A stretch of 64,000 bases of DNA from Kitasatospora sp. NBC_01246 (GTDB lineage Bacteria; Actinomycetota; Actinomycetes; Streptomycetales; Streptomycetaceae): positions 8,465,501-8,529,500 of the forward strand of contig NZ_CP108484.1 of assembly GCF_036226505.1 (NCBI RefSeq), written 5' to 3'. Positions 16,644 through 24,861 of this stretch are shown here, one piece after another. The notes under the pieces are model-generated. The model was given only the letters and a program-made list of their open reading frames with translations, ran no database searches and was not told the DNA's origin. Position numbers and translations under genes: made by a program. How positions within the stretch are numbered: the stretch's first letter is position 1; every line of letters begins with the position of its first letter.

Positions 16644-18146
16644 ATGATCGTCGGAGACCTGCTGGAGCTGGACGACCTGCATATCGAGGTCGCCTGGGCG
16701 GCCCCGCACATGCTCGGCCGCGAGGTGAGCGGAGTGACCTCCACCGACCTGCAGGATCCGGCGCGCTACCTCCAGCCGGGGGAACTCGTCCTCACCGGGC
16801 TCGTCTGGTGGCGGCCCGATGACGGCCAGGCCGCCATGCGCTTCGCCAACTCGCTGCGCACCGCCGAAGTCGCCGCGCTCCTGGCCGGCGAGGGCACCCA
16901 CGGCGCCGTTCCGCCGGAGCTGGTCGACGCCTGCCGCCGCCACGGCGTACCCCTGCTGTCGATACCGGCCGGAACCAGCTTCCGTGCCGTCACCGATCGC
17001 ATCTACCTGCGCCTGTGGGGCGACCTCCAGTCGCACTCCGAGGGCAAGGCGGCACTGCCGGCCGCAGCACGCCGCACCCTCACGCAGATGACCCGCGCAC
17101 AGGCGCCGCTGGCCGACCTCCTGCAGCGGGCCGTGACCGACCTCGGACTGCCCGGGTGCTCCCTGACCACCGGCGCCGGCCGACTGCTGGCCGCCTCCGC
17201 CACCCCGCCCAGGACCGCCTCCGCCTTCGAGACCCCGATACCGGTCCCGGTCGGCCCACCCGGCGACTCGCCCTTCGACGGGTGGCTGCTCCAACCCCAG
17301 ACCGAACCCGGCCCCACCGCCACCACCATGCTGCACGGCCTGGCCGAACTGCTCGCACCTCTCGCCACTCGCGCCCGGGCCACCGCCTCCGCCCAGCGGC
17401 AGACCGGCACCCGACTGGTCGAACTGCTCGATTCCGGCGCCGAAGCCGACATCGAGGCCGAACGCGCGCTCGCGCTCTCCGGACTGCCGGCCCAGCGGCG
17501 GCTCACCCCGGTCGCCGCGCGGATCGACAGCACCTCCGAGACCTGGACGGCAGCCGCCCTCGCCGAGGCACTCTACGAACTGCCGGACCCCTTCATCGCC
17601 GCCCCCGACGGCCGGGGCGGCGCGGTCGCACTGTCCACGGCATCTGAGGAGGCGATCGCCACGACGCTGCACACCCTCCTGCCACGCCTGGAGTCCCGAC
17701 TGACCAGCCGCCGACGCCTGCGCCTGGGCATCGGCCCCACCGTCGAACCGCTCGCCGCCGAACTCAGAACGGCGCTCGTCCAGGCCCGCTACGCGCTCCA
17801 CGTCCAACCACCCGGCTCCATCGGCCGCTGGTCACAGATCACCACCCTTGAGACACTGCTCCGGGGCGTGCCCCCCGAAATCACCGCCGGCTTCCGCCGA
17901 CGGCTCCTCGCACCACTGATCGAACACGACCGCACGAACTCCGTGTCCCTGCTGGACACGCTCGACGCCTTCCTCCGGCACAACGCCTCCTGGGCGAAGA
18001 CCGCCGAAGCCCTCCACATCCACGTCAACACGGTGCACTACCGGATCAAGCGCATCGAGGAACTCACCGGCCGCAGCCTGCTGCACCTCGACGACCGGAT
18101 CGACCTGTGGGCAGCCCTGCGGTGTACCTCCGAGCGTGTCTCGTGA
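16644..18146 (+). CDS. PucR-family transcriptional regulator (purine catabolism type)
   Basis: The ATG at 16644, with GAGGAG six bases upstream, starts MIVGDLLELDDLHIEVAWAA, the canonical beginning of a PucR N-terminal domain (residues 1-125). The protein has 500 residues. A middle GGDEF-like regulatory region (about 280-400) is followed by the C-terminal PucR helix-turn-helix: LLDTLDAFLRHNASWAKTAE, then LHIHVNTVHYRIKRIEELTG. PucR proteins activate or repress purine degradation genes according to purine availability. It lies downstream of, and on the same strand as, the xanthine-dehydrogenase-type operon, with a 477-bp gap containing palindromes, so it probably has its own promoter. It is the best candidate regulator of that operon. 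Confidence 0.9.
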   Translation: MIVGDLLELDDLHIEVAWAAPHMLGREVSGVTSTDLQDPARYLQPGELVLTGLVWWRPDDGQAAMRFANSLRTAEVAALLAGEGTHGAVPPELVDACRRHGVPLLSIPAGTSFRAVTDRIYLRLWGDLQSHSEGKAALPAAARRTLTQMTRAQAPLADLLQRAVTDLGLPGCSLTTGAGRLLAASATPPRTASAFETPIPVPVGPPGDSPFDGWLLQPQTEPGPTATTMLHGLAELLAPLATRARATASAQRQTGTRLVELLDSGAEADIEAERALALSGLPAQRRLTPVAARIDSTSETWTAAALAEALYELPDPFIAAPDGRGGAVALSTASEEAIATTLHTLLPRLESRLTSRRRLRLGIGPTVEPLAAELRTALVQARYALHVQPPGSIGRWSQITTLETLLRGVPPEITAGFRRRLLAPLIEHDRTNSVSLLDTLDAFLRHNASWAKTAEALHIHVNTVHYRIKRIEELTGRSLLHLDDRIDLWAALRCTSERVS

Positions 18147-18445
18147 CCACACTCGACGAGCAACTGTGCAAACAACGCCGTGCCGGCGTCCGAGGATGCC
18201 AGTCCCCGGCTCGGTCCTGCTGTTGCTCTCGGCGGTGCGCCACAGGTTCGTCGGCCAGCCGTCGCCGAGCGGCGCCGCACGACCGGCCACAGGATCGGCC
18301 CCTTCCAGACGTGACGGGACTGTCGCGCGGCAGCACCATCCTGCACGGACGGCCCCAACCGGCCCCGACCCCGAGCCGGACTGCACGGACTGCCGTCGGC
18401 CCCACCGTCGCCGAACTCCTCGCCACCCTCCTGCACTGACCACAC
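18147..18445. other. Stretch without recognised gene
   Basis: About 300 bases downstream of the pucR-type gene. Open frames here have Arg/Pro/Ser-rich composition and no ribosome binding site. I see nothing I can support. Confidence 0.5.
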
Positions 18446-19051
18446 TCACACGCACCCGCCTCCGGGCCATCGCCGTCCGCGCGCGCAATTCCAGGGAGCG
18501 AGGAGCGGCGGGCGGAGGAGCGGGTCGGGGCAGCCGGCCCGTCGGCCATGACGCCGGCCTTCGCAAGGGCCGCCACACCGCCGAACGCCGATCAACAACT
18601 TAAGGCCTGGGCGCGACATGATCAGCGCCGGACGGGAATCCGCCGCCCGGGTGGCGAGGGTGGCGATGACGTCGTCGGCTTCGGTGTCGTCCACCTCGAT
18701 CCACCGGATCCCGTGCGCGTCCAGCCCGTCCTTGACCGGGGTGAGGAACTGCAGCGGCTTGAGTGCTTCCGGCGTCGCCTCCCGGTTCGCCTTGTACTCC
18801 TGGTCGGTGGCAGCTCGTTCGGCGGAGCCGTGCTCGCCGTCGAAGACCACCAGGACCTCGGGTTCCGTGACGTCGAGGTCGTCACGGATCGCGGCGCGCA
18901 GCAGGGGGAAGAACGCGAACAGCCCAGTCAGCTCGCGGGTTTTGTCGCGGGAATGGATCGGCGCGGGGAAGCCGAAGGTGCCGGCCCACAGGAGGTTGAA
19001 TCCGTCGACGAGCAGCAACGGAGCAGGGGTAGCTGTGGTTTCGGGCATCAC
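18446..19051 (-). pseudogene. Truncated 5'-3' exonuclease (FEN/PIN domain)
   Basis: From ATG 19049-19051 the protein reads LLLVDGFNLLWAGTFGFPAP, with the first metal-binding Asp. It continues with EVLVVFDGEHGSAERAATDQ and the EYKANR signature, and IRWIEVDDTEADDVIATLA, the acidic cluster of the metal-binding site. This is the N-terminal half of a Pol I-like 5'-3' exonuclease such as phage T5 or stand-alone actinomycete ExoIX-type proteins. After ALIMS (near 18615) the expected SGDRDYYQLL motif and the helix-hairpin-helix DNA-binding half are missing. The frame then runs as Arg/Gly/Pro-rich noise to a stop at 18446. About 145 of the usual 290-310 residues are real. The start overlaps the end of an upstream frame (ATG within the final stop region), suggesting it was once translationally coupled. 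Confidence 0.75.
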
Positions 19052-19251
19052 GACACCGCCTCCAGAAAGAAGTCAGCGATTCGGCGGGGCTCGAACGGGG
19101 CCGCCCGCCGATACACGGTCTGTGTAGTCGCGGCGTACAGTATGTCATCTTCCAGAAGGGTTTGTGCCGCCTTGTGGAGGGCGACCGACCCCTCGTCGTG
19201 GTCGACGAGCAGGTGGTCGCCGTGGCCCGTCGGGCCGATCAGGGCCGGCAT
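19048..19251 (-). CDS. Short protein coupled to the exonuclease fragment (probably 5'-truncated)
   Basis: The last 60 or so residues of this minus-strand frame look real (GDHLLVDHDEGSVALHKAAQ, TLLEDDILYAATTQTVYRRA, IADFFLEAVS) and overlap the exonuclease start by four bases. Translation could begin at the ATG at 19249-19251. That codon lies exactly at a junction with an antitoxin fragment of opposite strand, so the true N-terminus has probably been lost. I do not recognise the family. The exonuclease partner suggests a replication or phage-derived module. Confidence 0.4.
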   Translation of the reverse strand: MPALIGPTGHGDHLLVDHDEGSVALHKAAQTLLEDDILYAATTQTVYRRAAPFEPRRIADFFLEAVS

Positions 19252-19416
19252 GCTGAAGGCCACGAGGACCAGTCCGCCAAGTCCATCGACAAGGCTGGCG
19301 ACCTCGTCGACCCCGAGACCGGGGCGACGTACGAAGCTGAGACCGACGCCGCCCAGGACAAGCTGAAGGCCGAGCTCGACGACGACGCGGACACGGACAC
19401 CCCGCCCAAGGGGTAG
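19250..19416 (+). pseudogene. Fragment of a Rv0909-type antitoxin
   Basis: The plus-strand frame reads HEDQSAKSIDKAGDLVDPET, then GATYEAETDAAQDKLKAELD, and ends at a stop at 19414-19416. This is the characteristic 'h.d.i.kgiDKAgd.vD.kTgGkY...id..qdk.k..l' pattern of small actinomycete antitoxins of the Rv0909 type. The usual N-terminus (MG(I/M)FDKLKDKA) is missing; upstream sequence belongs to the minus-strand frame. It therefore looks like the 3' part of an antitoxin gene fused by rearrangement at about 19250. No partner toxin is present. Confidence 0.6.
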
Positions 19417-19704
19417 GGCGCAGCGAAGGCACACCTTTCGCACGTCGCCGAGTGGAACCTGCGCAGGGACGGCTGCCTTCAGCCCAACCGGCGGTCACGG
19501 CCGCGAGCGTGCCAACGCCCGCTGGTGGCTGCGGGCTTACGGCATCGACCGGCCCGGGGAATCCGGTTCCAAACGCTCCAGGGGAGAGAGCGCCCGATCG
19601 GATGAAGCGGCCGACGTGGAGCCGACCGCCCGGGGCTCAGCCGACCATCATGGTCACCAGACCCGCCACCGGTTCGCGGTGGCCTCACCCATGGGATGTG
19701 CAGC
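19417..19704. other. Gap before the ML-domain gene
   Basis: A plus-strand frame contains GRERANARWWLRAYGIDRPG (about 19500-19560), which looks protein-like but has no start or recognisable relatives. It may be another gene remnant. Nothing else is supported. Confidence 0.35.
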
Positions 19705-20100
19705 ATGGCCGACTGGAGCTACGAAGACCGCGGAACTCCGGAGGATGTCCTCCTGATCAGCAGCATCGATGTGACCCCCGATCCGCCGGCGCCGGGCAAG
19801 GACCTGGCCGTCAACGTCGCGGGCCATCTCCAGAAGTTGCTCGACGACGAGGCGTACGTCGAGACCACGGTGAAGCTCGGGCTGATCAAGCTCCTCCAGA
19901 AGCGGCAGACCTTGAAAGAGTTCTTCGCCGAGTGGGGTGGGTCGGTGCCGTCGGCAACGGGTCCGTTCACCGTCGAACTCTCCAAGGCGCTGCCGAGAGA
20001 GATTCCGCGGGCCAAGTTCACGATTCGGCTCGACGCCTACACCGGAGCCGAGGAAGAAGCCTTCTGCCTGGAACTGAAGGTCAACTTCATGGCCTCCTGA
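19705..20100 (+). CDS. ML-domain (NPC2 / PG-PI transfer protein-like) lipid-binding protein
   Basis: The protein has 131 residues from the ATG at 19705, with GGGATG about nine bases upstream; an ATG at 19696 is possible. Nearly the whole chain aligns by eye with the MD-2-related lipid-recognition domain of fungal NPC2/phosphatidylglycerol-phosphatidylinositol transfer proteins. DVLLISSIDVTPDPPAPGKD, AYVETTVKLGLIKLLQKRQT, GPFTVELSKALPREIPRAKF and a final EEEAFCLELKVNF correspond to the successive beta-strands. Two features differ from the eukaryotic proteins: there is no signal peptide, and the disulphide cysteines are absent (only one Cys, near the C-terminus). The protein is therefore predicted to be cytosolic and to bind a lipid or similar hydrophobic ligand. 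It is intact among broken genes. It could be a horizontally acquired gene or a member of a little-studied bacterial ML family. Confidence 0.75.
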   Translation: MADWSYEDRGTPEDVLLISSIDVTPDPPAPGKDLAVNVAGHLQKLLDDEAYVETTVKLGLIKLLQKRQTLKEFFAEWGGSVPSATGPFTVELSKALPREIPRAKFTIRLDAYTGAEEEAFCLELKVNFMAS

Positions 20101-20409
20101 CCCGCAAGGGCAGCCATCCGGGTGCGCGGGAAGGCAGCTCCCCGTACGGCCCTTCCCGTAGCCCGGACATGACGGATACATCGAGCCCAGCGCCATCAGC
20201 GAGGCCGGGCAGGCGGTCGGCCGTGGCCGGACCCGACCTACCGACGTCAGCCAGAGCTGGAACGGCGCCCGCCTGCTCACCCCTCTTCGTGAAGATCTTT
20301 GGATCTTGCCTTGTCGCGCGAGCGGTGGGGCCAGGCTGGGGGTTGATACTGGTGGGCTCGCGTAATCAACTGTCGCGTATTCACTGCCGCAGGAAGCCCG
20401 CGCGGCGGG
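20101..20409. other. Gap with a short palindrome
   Basis: This 309-base stretch has no gene I can support. AAGATC (20292-20297) and GATCTT (20302-20307) form a perfect 6-bp inverted repeat with a TTTG loop in a locally AT-rich patch, next to the start of the terpene-cyclase fragment. It may mark a former recombination junction. Confidence 0.35.
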
Positions 20410-20900
20410 GTGCAGCGGCCGCTGTCCGACGCCGTCCGGAACAGCGGCACCGTGCGGTCCCTGGAGCGGACGGCGGCGGACCACGCCGGCCTGGTCAACG
20501 ACCTCTTCTCGTTCCAGCGGGAGGTCGAGTTCGAGGGGGACTTCCACAACGCCCCGCTCGTGGTGCGGCACTTCTTCGACTGCGGCTACCCGGGAGCGGC
20601 CCGGGTCGTCGCCGACCTCGCCACCGCACGCCTCGACGAGTTCGAGCATCTGGACACCGCCGAACTGCCCTTCCTCTGCGACGACTTGGACCTCGACGGC
20701 ACAAAACGGCAGACCGTCGCCGACCACGTCGAGCGGTTCAGGACCGTCATGACCGGCAACCTGCACTGGCACGCCGTCAGCGGCCGCTACCGCGAGGCCG
20801 ACCTGCGTCAGCACGACGGTCGCACCCTCTCCAGCCCCGCCGGCCTCGGCACCGCCGCCGCCCGCCTCCCCCGCCGGCCGCACCGGACAGCCCCGGCACC
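20410..20900 (+). pseudogene. C-terminal fragment of a class I terpene cyclase
   Basis: The frame carries the C-terminal half of a bacterial sesquiterpene or monoterpene cyclase of the geosmin/2-methylisoborneol synthase group. AADHAGLVNDLFSFQREVEF contains the NSE triad (N-D-x-x-S-x-x-x-E) that binds the second magnesium cluster. FEHLDTAELPFLCDDLDLDG and HWHAVSGRYREADL follow, with the conserved RY pair, then LSSPAGLGTAAARL as the usual C-terminal tail. The N-terminal half with the aspartate-rich DDxx(D/E) motif is completely missing, so the product cannot be active. No stop codon follows directly; the frame drifts into noise toward another remnant. The left boundary of homology is near 20430. 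Confidence 0.8.
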
Positions 20901-21079
20901 AGCCGCGTGTAGCGATGCCTGCGGGCCCGGCCCCCGTGGCGGGTCATCCCGGAGCGGCGCTACGGCGAGCCGTGGACATGCGGACGATCATCGAGAGTCC
21001 GGCCGAGGAAGGAAGCCGAGCGGCAGCAGCACGACAGGACGTGGGACCCGACCGACACCGACCGCGCCGGACGACCCGG

Positions 21080-21235
21080 CCGCCCTCGCCGTCGTCGGCG
21101 AGGCGGTGGTGCGCACCCTGACGGGCGACCTCACCGTGGACAACACGGACCGGTTGCAGCACGCCCACGACCAGGTCGTCGGCGAGGCCGAGGGCCTGGT
21201 GGCCGTCGACCTGGCCGACTTCACCCTGAGCGGTG
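21080..21235 (+). pseudogene. STAS-domain (anti-anti-sigma factor) fragment
   Basis: VVRTLTGDLTVDNTDRLQHA followed by GEAEGLVAVDLADFTLSG matches the first half of a STAS domain ('vvrl.GdlDv.t...l...l.......lvvDLs.vtf.DSSGl'). The sequence breaks off exactly before the phosphorylatable Ser motif, where the minus-strand CHRD gene ends (21236). No start codon. A leftover of an anti-sigma factor antagonist gene. Confidence 0.55.
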
Positions 21236-21916
21236 TCAGTGCAGTGGGCCGCACAGGGCCGGGGCGGTGGCTTCCTGGGGCAGGGCGGGGTTGAGTTCGC
21301 TGGCGCCCAGGACGTTGTCGTAGCGGCCGTTGCCGTTGTAGTCGATGCCGTGGACGACGACGACGGCATTGTCGTTCCGGACCTGCTGCGCTACGTCGGA
21401 GGTCAGCTGGATGGTGCGGCTGTAGTGGAAGGTCCCGGAGGACGGGAAGCGGTCGACGGCCAGGGCGCTGCCGGGGCTGGTGTCGCCGGTGGTGGTCAGG
21501 GAGGTGCCGATCGGGCCGTAGGCCGGCAGGCCGTCGGTGGTGCTGATGGCCTGGTGTCCGTTGTGGTCGCCGGCGGCGTCGGCGGTGGGGCATTCGCCGT
21601 TGCCCTTTTCGTGGATGTGCATGGCGTGCGGGGCGCCGTTGAGGAGCCCGGTGGCGTTGACGGCGATGCGGGCGGTGTTGTCGCTGTTGAGCTGCACGGT
21701 GGCGGTGCCGACGCTGTGGACGTGGTTGGTGGGGACGGGCAGCAGGATGGCCAGGGTGAAGGACGACTGGTGGGGGGCGAGGAAAGCCGAGGTGCGGAAG
21801 GGGGTCGTGGTGCGGCCTTCGTCGATGCCGGTGCCCTCGTGGGCGAAGGCGGGTGCGCCGGCCGCGCCGAGCAGGACGGCGGCCAGGAGGGGTGCTGCGA
21901 GGTGTCGTAGGTTCAC
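21236..21916 (-). CDS. Secreted CHRD/Cu-Zn SOD-like protein
   Basis: The GTG at 21914-21916 with GGAGAG nine bases upstream starts a 226-residue protein with a Sec signal peptide (LRHLAAPLLAAVLLGAAGAP, cleavage after AFA). The mature protein is beta-rich and has the CHRD/superoxide-dismutase-like pattern: GLLNGAPHAMHIHEKGNGEC with the HxHxxGxxxC motif, then HNGHQAISTTDG. A further His lies in VVVVHGIDYNGNGRYD. The histidines could bind copper, but the set of ligands of a true Cu/Zn SOD is not clearly complete. It is probably an extracytoplasmic redox or matrix protein. It is followed by the fasciclin gene on the same strand and may belong to the same SigK-type regulon. Activity as SOD is uncertain. 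Confidence 0.7.
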   Translation of the reverse strand: MNLRHLAAPLLAAVLLGAAGAPAFAHEGTGIDEGRTTTPFRTSAFLAPHQSSFTLAILLPVPTNHVHSVGTATVQLNSDNTARIAVNATGLLNGAPHAMHIHEKGNGECPTADAAGDHNGHQAISTTDGLPAYGPIGTSLTTTGDTSPGSALAVDRFPSSGTFHYSRTIQLTSDVAQQVRNDNAVVVVHGIDYNGNGRYDNVLGASELNPALPQEATAPALCGPLH

Positions 21917-22136
21917 GGCGGATGCTCTCCGGTGAGGGGGTCCGCGCGGTCCGCGGCGCCCGCTTCGCGGATGGGCGGGACTGCTGCCGGCTGAACTGCG
22001 CGCTTCCTACTGAGGGTTCGCAGGCACCGGGGCGACGGCTTGGTGGGCGGGCGAAGTAACTTCGTGGCCGATCGGTGCCGACGGCTGGAACGCGGCCGGC
22101 CGCCGACCCCCGGCGTGGTCGGCGGCCGTGCAAGGC

Positions 22137-22787
22137 TCAGGACGTGGGCATCAGGACGGTGTCGACGATGTAGACGGTGGCGTTGGCGGTCTGAACGTTG
22201 CCGCACAGCACCTTGGAGTCCTTGTTGACGGTGAACTCCTGGCCCGAGCCGGTGACGGTCAGCTCGCTGCCCTCGAGCGTCTTGTGGGTGCCGGGCAGCG
22301 CGGCGGGGGCGAGGCGGTTGGGGGTGACGTGGTAGGTGAGGATCTTGGTGAGCTTGTCCTTGTCGGCGAGGACCGCGTCCAGCTGTGCCTTGGGGATCTT
22401 GGCGAACGCGTCGTTGGTCGGGGCGAACACGGTGATGTTCTGGGCGGAGTTGAGGGTGTCGACCAGGCCGGCCTGCTTGACCGCGGTGACCAGCGTGGAC
22501 AGCAGCGGGTTATTCGAGGCCGCGGTGGCGACGGGGTCCTTGGCCATGCCGGTGAACGATCCGGCGCCGTCCTTCGGCACGGCGGCACAGGCGGCGCCGA
22601 AGGGCTGGTCCATCACCTGCACGGGCGTGGCCGTGGCCGGCACGGCGGAGGAGGCGGCTGCGGACGCGGACGGGGTGTCCATGGCGGTTCCGCTGCCACT
22701 GCTGCTGCAGGCACTCAAGGTGAGGGCGAGCGCGCCGGCCGCCAGGACGGTGGCCAGGGAGGAGCGGCGGATGGGGGACAGCGACAT
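22137..22787 (-). CDS. Fasciclin-domain lipoprotein (MPT70/MPT83-like)
   Basis: The ATG at 22785-22787 with a strong AGGAGA site starts a 216-residue protein. The signal peptide ends in a lipobox (LTLSAC, Cys27), so it is an extracytoplasmic lipoprotein. After a Ser/Ala/Thr-rich linker, residues 75-214 form one fasciclin (FAS1) domain: NNPLLSTLVTAVKQAGLVDT, NITVFAPTNDAFAKIPKAQL (H1 motif), ILTYHVTPNRLA with the conserved YH, and ATVYIVDTVLMPTS (H2 region). It closely resembles mycobacterial MPT83/MPT70, which are the main targets of SigK. It is encoded between the CHRD protein and the molybdopterin oxidoreductase, all on the minus strand, next to a divergent sigK/rskA-like pair. Confidence 0.9.
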   Translation of the reverse strand: MSLSPIRRSSLATVLAAGALALTLSACSSSGSGTAMDTPSASAAASSAVPATATPVQVMDQPFGAACAAVPKDGAGSFTGMAKDPVATAASNNPLLSTLVTAVKQAGLVDTLNSAQNITVFAPTNDAFAKIPKAQLDAVLADKDKLTKILTYHVTPNRLAPAALPGTHKTLEGSELTVTGSGQEFTVNKDSKVLCGNVQTANATVYIVDTVLMPTS

Positions 22788-22916
22788 GAGGTTTCTCCTG
22801 ATCTGGATGGGTTCATGAGGTAGTGGCGTACTGATTCGGGCTGGCGGAAGGTCGGCCCGAAGCCTTGGTGGTTGCTGCTGACTCGGCCACGGGCCGGGCC
22901 CGGGCGGTCGGGCGGG

Positions 22917-24557
22917 TCAGGTGACGGTGACGACGGTGCTGTGCCAGCCGGTCGCGCCGGCCGGGAACGGCGCGGCGCGCTGCTCGGTCTGGACGGCCCC
23001 CGAGGCGTCCGTGGCCCGCACCTCGATGCGATGGGTGCCGGGCCGCGCCGCGGACCAGGTGTGGGTCCACTGCCGCCACAGGTCCGGTCCGCCGTCGGCG
23101 GCGAGCTGGGCGGTCTGCCAGGGGCCGCCGTCGATGCGCACCTCCACGGCGGCGATGCCCCGGTGGGTGGCCCAGGCGGTTCCCGCGAGCGTGACGTCCC
23201 CGGCGGGGACGCGGGCGAAGGGGGCGGGGACCTCGATGCGGGAGGCGGTGCGTACCTCGCCCCGGCGGTCCCAGCCGCGTCGGACCCAGTACGGGTCGTA
23301 CGCGGCGAAGGTGGTGACGTCCAGGTCGACCAGCCACTTGGTGGCGGAGGTGTAGCCGTAGAAGCCCGGTACGACGCTGCGGCAGGGGAAGCCGCGGGCC
23401 ACCGGAAGGGCCTCGCCGTTCATCGCGACCGCGAGCAGTGCCGGGCGGCCGTCGAGCACGGACTCCAGCGGCGTGCCGATGGTCATGCCGTCCTGGGAGC
23501 GGCCCACCAGCTGGTCCGCGCCCGGTCGTACCCCTGCCCGGCGCAGCAGGGCGGGCAGTGAGGCGCCGAGCCAGCGGGTGGTGCCGACGTACGGGCCGCC
23601 GACCTCGTTGGAGACGCAGGACAGGGTGTGGTCCAGCTCCTGGAGCGGCAGGCGCAGCAGGTCGTCGAACGTGAGCAGGATCGGGTGGTCGACCATGCCG
23701 TGGATGCGCAGTGACCAGTGCCGGGGGTCGATCCGGGGCAGGGTGAGGGCGGTGTCGACGCGGTAGAAGTCCGCGTTGGGGGTGGTGAACGGGGACAGGC
23801 CGGGCACCGCGGGGTGGAGGGAGCCGGGTAGCGGCGGCAGGCGTTCGGCGGGTGCGGGGAGACGGACCGCGGCCCGGGCGGCGGCGATGTCGTAGCGGTT
23901 GTCAGAGAGCGCTCGTCCGCCGAAGCCGGTGAGGGCGCCGAACGCGACGGTGCCGCCCGTGACGGCCAGGACGGTGCGGCGGCTGGGGCCGTGCGGAGGC
24001 ACGTCGACAGCCGGCCGCTCGGTGACGGCGAGGGGTTCGGGGAGCCGCGCGCCGGTCCCGTCGGGGGATGCGGTGGCCGCGGCCCCGCGCAGAAGTCGGG
24101 CGAGGAGGAGCATCGCGGCGAATCCGACGATGCCTGCGGTGACGGCGGGCAGTGCGCCGGTGGTGGTGGCGCCCGGTCGTGAGAGGGCGGCCCAGATGCC
24201 GACGCCGCCGAAGAGCGCGAACACCGTGGCGCCGGCGAGCGGCCGTCGTCGGGCGAGGATTCCGGCGAGGGCGGCGAGCAGGGCCATGCTGAGGTAGATG
24301 CCGGTGAGCAGGACGGGCTTGTCGTTGGTGCCGAAGGTGCGGACCGCGTATTCCTTGAGCGGAGTCGGCGTGAGGTCGATCGCCGCCGACCCCACCGCGT
24401 ACACGGGTGCGGTGTCGGGTCCGGTGAACGCGGCGACCAGCTCGCCCGCGCCGACGGCCGCAGCGGCGGCGGCCAGACCGGTGGCGGCCGCCGCGGCGGA
24501 CCGCAGGATCCGGTCGCGCACGTCTCGGGAGGGGCTCTTGATGCTCACGTCGGCCAT
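22917..24557 (-). CDS. Membrane-anchored sulfite-oxidase-family molybdopterin oxidoreductase
   Basis: The start at 24555-24557 (MADVSIKSPS) gives 546 residues; an ATG nine bases upstream is also possible. The N-terminal 200 residues hold about five membrane helices (GLAAAAAAVGAGELVAAFTG, LLTGIYLSMALLAALAGILA, AVTAGIVGFAAMLLLARLL and others). The extracytoplasmic part carries a SUOX molybdopterin domain (about 290-430) with the molybdenum-ligand Cys in TLSCVSNEVGG and the GTTRWLGASL signature. A C-terminal Mo-co dimerisation beta-sandwich (about 440-546) contains THRGIAAVEVRIDGGPWQ. It probably transfers electrons to or from the membrane for methionine-sulfoxide or sulfite-like chemistry. Similar membrane oxidoreductases accompany SigK/fasciclin loci. 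It is divergent from the sigma factor gene, which probably controls it. Confidence 0.88.
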   Translation of the reverse strand: MADVSIKSPSRDVRDRILRSAAAAATGLAAAAAAVGAGELVAAFTGPDTAPVYAVGSAAIDLTPTPLKEYAVRTFGTNDKPVLLTGIYLSMALLAALAGILARRRPLAGATVFALFGGVGIWAALSRPGATTTGALPAVTAGIVGFAAMLLLARLLRGAAATASPDGTGARLPEPLAVTERPAVDVPPHGPSRRTVLAVTGGTVAFGALTGFGGRALSDNRYDIAAARAAVRLPAPAERLPPLPGSLHPAVPGLSPFTTPNADFYRVDTALTLPRIDPRHWSLRIHGMVDHPILLTFDDLLRLPLQELDHTLSCVSNEVGGPYVGTTRWLGASLPALLRRAGVRPGADQLVGRSQDGMTIGTPLESVLDGRPALLAVAMNGEALPVARGFPCRSVVPGFYGYTSATKWLVDLDVTTFAAYDPYWVRRGWDRRGEVRTASRIEVPAPFARVPAGDVTLAGTAWATHRGIAAVEVRIDGGPWQTAQLAADGGPDLWRQWTHTWSAARPGTHRIEVRATDASGAVQTEQRAAPFPAGATGWHSTVVTVT

Positions 24558-24810
24558 TCGGCGCATCCAGGTCGGCGGATGGGTGCCGCTTCTCGGGGCC
24601 ACCCGCGCAAGTGAACGGAAGGCGAATGCCCACCGCCCGCGCGTGAGGCGTGATAAGGAGGCGCGGTTCGAAGAACGCAGGTTCAATCGCCGGCCCGGCA
24701 ATCCGCGGAGGCCGCGGCATCGAAGAACCGGTGTCACTTCTCGTTCGTCGGCTCTGGCGGGACCGCTCCCGCCGGGTCATGGAGGTTCCCTTGATCCCCT
24801 TCGTCCCGCC

Positions 24811-24835
24811 TTCGGCCCTTTCGGCCCTTTCGGCC
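24811..24835 (+). repeat. Tandem 9-bp repeat upstream of the sigma factor gene
   Basis: The unit TTCGGCCCT occurs twice exactly (24811-24819, 24820-24828), followed by a third partial copy (TTCGGCC, 24829-24835). It lies 27 bp before the GTG start in the divergent promoter region. It may be replication slippage or a variable leader. Role unknown. Confidence 0.6.
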
Positions 24836-24861
24836 GGGCCCTTGTTCGTGCAGGTCCCGCA

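Noticed and set aside
24650..24700. Sequence resembling a tRNA T-arm (GGTTCAATC)
   Set aside because: No matching acceptor, D or anticodon stems can be drawn around it.
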